NCBI GenBank assembly: GCA_015655035.1 | Contig: JAATFS010000342.1 | Coordinates: 1-5,917 of the forward strand | Origin: Lysobacterales bacterium | GTDB taxonomy: Bacteria; Pseudomonadota; Gammaproteobacteria; Xanthomonadales; Xanthomonadaceae | DNA length: 5,917 bases | Direction of reading: 5' to 3' | In this document: positions 4,527 through 5,917 of the stretch, one piece after another | Layout of the letters: each line of letters begins with the position of its first letter | Numbering within the stretch: the stretch's first letter is position 1 | The notes under the pieces: generated by a model | The model's input: only the letters and a program-made list of their open reading frames with translations | Databases searched by the model: none | What the model was told of the DNA's origin: nothing | Translations under genes and position numbers: made by a program

Positions 4527-5917
4527 TCAGCGCGCCGCCCGCAACAACGCATCCTCCGTAACCGCTGCCGTCAACACCGTAGGCAACACCGTAGGCGGTG
4601 CCCCCGGCCCATAGACCACGTACAACGGCACACCTACCGCCTGATGCTGATCCAGAAAAGCACTGATCTGCGGATCCACATTGGTCCAATCCCCCTTCAT
4701 GTACACCGCATCGACCCGCCGCAACGCATCGCGGAACGCGTCGCCGGCCAACACGTTCTGCTCGTTGGCCTTGCAGGTGACGCACCAGTCTGCGGTCATG
4801 TTGACGAACACCACGCGATTGTCCGCGCGCAAACGGTCGAGCATCTGCGGCGAATACGCCACGCTGCCTTCGCTGGCCCCTTGGCTGCGCGGCGGCTGCA
4901 CCTGGGTGACGCCCCATATCGGGATCAGCGCCAGTACCAGCATCGTCGAAGACAGGACCAGGCCGAGACGATGGCTGCTCCAGCGGCTGCGCTCGAACCA
5001 CCACAGGCCCAGCGCCAGCAGCGTCGCCCCGACCAGCAACAGTGCCAGCGCATCCACCCCGCGCTGCTTGCCCAGCACCCACAACAGCCAGATCGCGGTC
5101 AGGTACATCGGGAAGGCCAGCACCTGCTTGAGCGTCTCCATCCAGGCACCGGGCGCGGGCAGGCGCCGCGCCAGCGAAGGGATGAAGCCGATCAGCAGGA
5201 ACGGCAGCGCCAGGCCCAGGCCCAGCGCCAGGAACACCAGCATCGCCAGCGCCGCCGGCGCGGTGAACGCATACGCCAGTGCGGTGCCCATGAACGGCGC
5301 GATGCAGGGGCTGGCGACCACGCAGGCCAGCACGCCGGTGAAGAAGTCGCCCATGCGGCCGCGCCGCGATGCCAGCGACTGGCCGATGCCGCCCAGGTTG
5401 CTGCCCAGGGTGAATACGCCGGACAGGCTCAGGCCCACCGCGAACATCAGGTAGGCCAACGCGGCCACGAACCACGGCTGTTGCAACTGGAAGCCCCAGC
5501 CGGCGGCGCGGCCGGCGGCGCGCAGGCCGATCACCAGGGCGCCGATCGCGCTGAAGGACACCAGCACCCCCAGCGAGTACCAGATCGCATGGCTGCGCGC
5601 GCGCTTGCGGCTCTCACCGCTGTGCGCCAGGCCCAGCACCTTCAGCGACAGGATCGGCAGCACGCATGGCATAAGGTTGAGGATCAGTCCGCCCAGCAGG
5701 GCCAGCAGCAACACGGCCAGCAGGTTGCGCCGGACCTGGGGCGGTGGCGTGCTGCGGTTGGCATTGTCGGCCGAGGCGTCGGGCACCGCCGCTGCCGGCG
5801 GCGGCGGTTGCGCGTCCGGCGGCGCGTCGGCATCGGCGCTGGCGCTAAGCGGGGAGATCAGCAGGTTGGTGGTGGCGACCTGGTTGTCCGGCGAAATCTT
5901 GCCGGCCGGCAGTGCCA
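4527..5917 (-). CDS. dsbD: Thiol:disulfide interchange protein DsbD, 3' part
   Basis: DsbD passes electrons from cytoplasmic thioredoxin across the inner membrane to periplasmic thiol proteins, including the cytochrome c maturation path. The window holds 462 codons; the frame is open to the right edge, so the N-terminal periplasmic domain and true start are missing. A GTG at 5786 is internal and not the start. Visible in order: the end of the periplasmic domain (LPAGKISPDNQVA), a Pro/Ala/Asp-rich linker (fragment residues about 24-60), and the membrane domain (about 64-335). Its two key cysteines are Cys84 in LMPCVLP and Cys204 in ASPCIAP, 120 residues apart versus 122 in E. coli. A thioredoxin-like C-terminal domain follows with CVTC (Cys378, Cys381) in TADWCVTCK. 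All four cysteines needed in this part are present. A neighbouring Cys198 is extra. The stop is TGA. In Pseudomonas this gene (dipZ) directly precedes aroQ; here the receptor gene intervenes. ScsB-type relatives are an alternative name. Confidence 0.93.
   Translation of the reverse strand, partial: ALPAGKISPDNQVATTNLLISPLSASADADAPPDAQPPPPAAAVPDASADNANRSTPPPQVRRNLLAVLLLALLGGLILNLMPCVLPILSLKVLGLAHSGESRKRARSHAIWYSLGVLVSFSAIGALVIGLRAAGRAAGWGFQLQQPWFVAALAYLMFAVGLSLSGVFTLGSNLGGIGQSLASRRGRMGDFFTGVLACVVASPCIAPFMGTALAYAFTAPAALAMLVFLALGLGLALPFLLIGFIPSLARRLPAPGAWMETLKQVLAFPMYLTAIWLLWVLGKQRGVDALALLLVGATLLALGLWWFERSRWSSHRLGLVLSSTMLVLALIPIWGVTQVQPPRSQGASEGSVAYSPQMLDRLRADNRVVFVNMTADWCVTCKANEQNVLAGDAFRDALRRVDAVYMKGDWTNVDPQISAFLDQHQAVGVPLYVVYGPGAPPTVLPTVLTAAVTEDALLRAAR
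4572..4595. repeat. Tandem 12-bp repeat in the 3' end of dsbD
   Basis: CAACACCGTAGG occurs twice head to tail without spacer. It stays in frame and encodes Pro-Thr-Val-Leu twice in the C-terminal part of DsbD, after the thioredoxin-like fold's cis-Pro region (GVPLYVVYGPG). It could be a recent duplication or a naturally repetitive PxVLPxVL motif made identical by codon choice. Confidence 0.8.

Noticed and set aside
4265..4561. Plus-strand 98-codon frame covering the dsbD-receptor gap
   Set aside because: It covers the likely promoter region and runs into the dsbD 3' end in antisense. It has a Pro/Gln/Ser/Ala-rich tail and no family resemblance or good ribosome site.
4486..5475. Minus-strand 329-codon frame overlapping dsbD
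   Set aside because: It is another frame of dsbD. The true frame has the membrane-domain cysteine motifs and the CVTC thioredoxin site, while this one is Arg/Gly/Ala shadow.

Overview
The window looks like chromosome of a high-GC gammaproteobacterium, most probably Xanthomonas or a close Xanthomonadaceae relative. This rests on the wording of AccB and AroQ, the strong G/C preference at third codon positions, and the gene order. No database search was possible, so the genus is an inference. All five genes lie on the minus strand, so transcription runs from high to low coordinates. No tRNA, rRNA, CRISPR array, insertion sequence or phage gene was seen.

In transcription order: (1) 5917-4527 is the 3' part of dsbD, an inner-membrane thiol:disulfide interchange protein that sends reducing power to the periplasm; its N-terminal domain lies outside the window. 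(2) 4526-4242 is a 285-bp intergenic region with a hairpin just after dsbD, two inverted repeats and a weak promoter candidate. (3) 4241-1935 is a complete 768-aa TonB-dependent outer-membrane receptor of the hemoglobin/transferrin/lactoferrin-like type. (4) 1934-1608 is a 327-bp intergenic region with two hairpins after the receptor stop and a candidate aroQ promoter. (5) 1607-1161 is aroQ, type II 3-dehydroquinate dehydratase (shikimate pathway). (6) 1070-585 is accB, biotin carboxyl carrier protein. (7) 452-1 is the first 150 codons of accC, biotin carboxylase, running off the window.

aroQ-accB-accC looks like one housekeeping transcription unit: same strand, gaps of 90 and 132 bp, and no strong terminator in the gaps. 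AccC biotinylates carboxylation-ready AccB, and together they carry out the first half-reaction of acetyl-CoA carboxylase. In Pseudomonas aeruginosa dsbD (dipZ), aroQ, accB, accC and prmA are consecutive, so the receptor here appears to be an extra gene placed between dsbD and aroQ. It has intergenic DNA on both sides that could hold its own promoter and terminator.

No new multigene system is visible. The points most worth a second look are the receptor's position, its lack of the histidine usual for heme receptors, and the palindrome that almost touches its ribosome-binding site.
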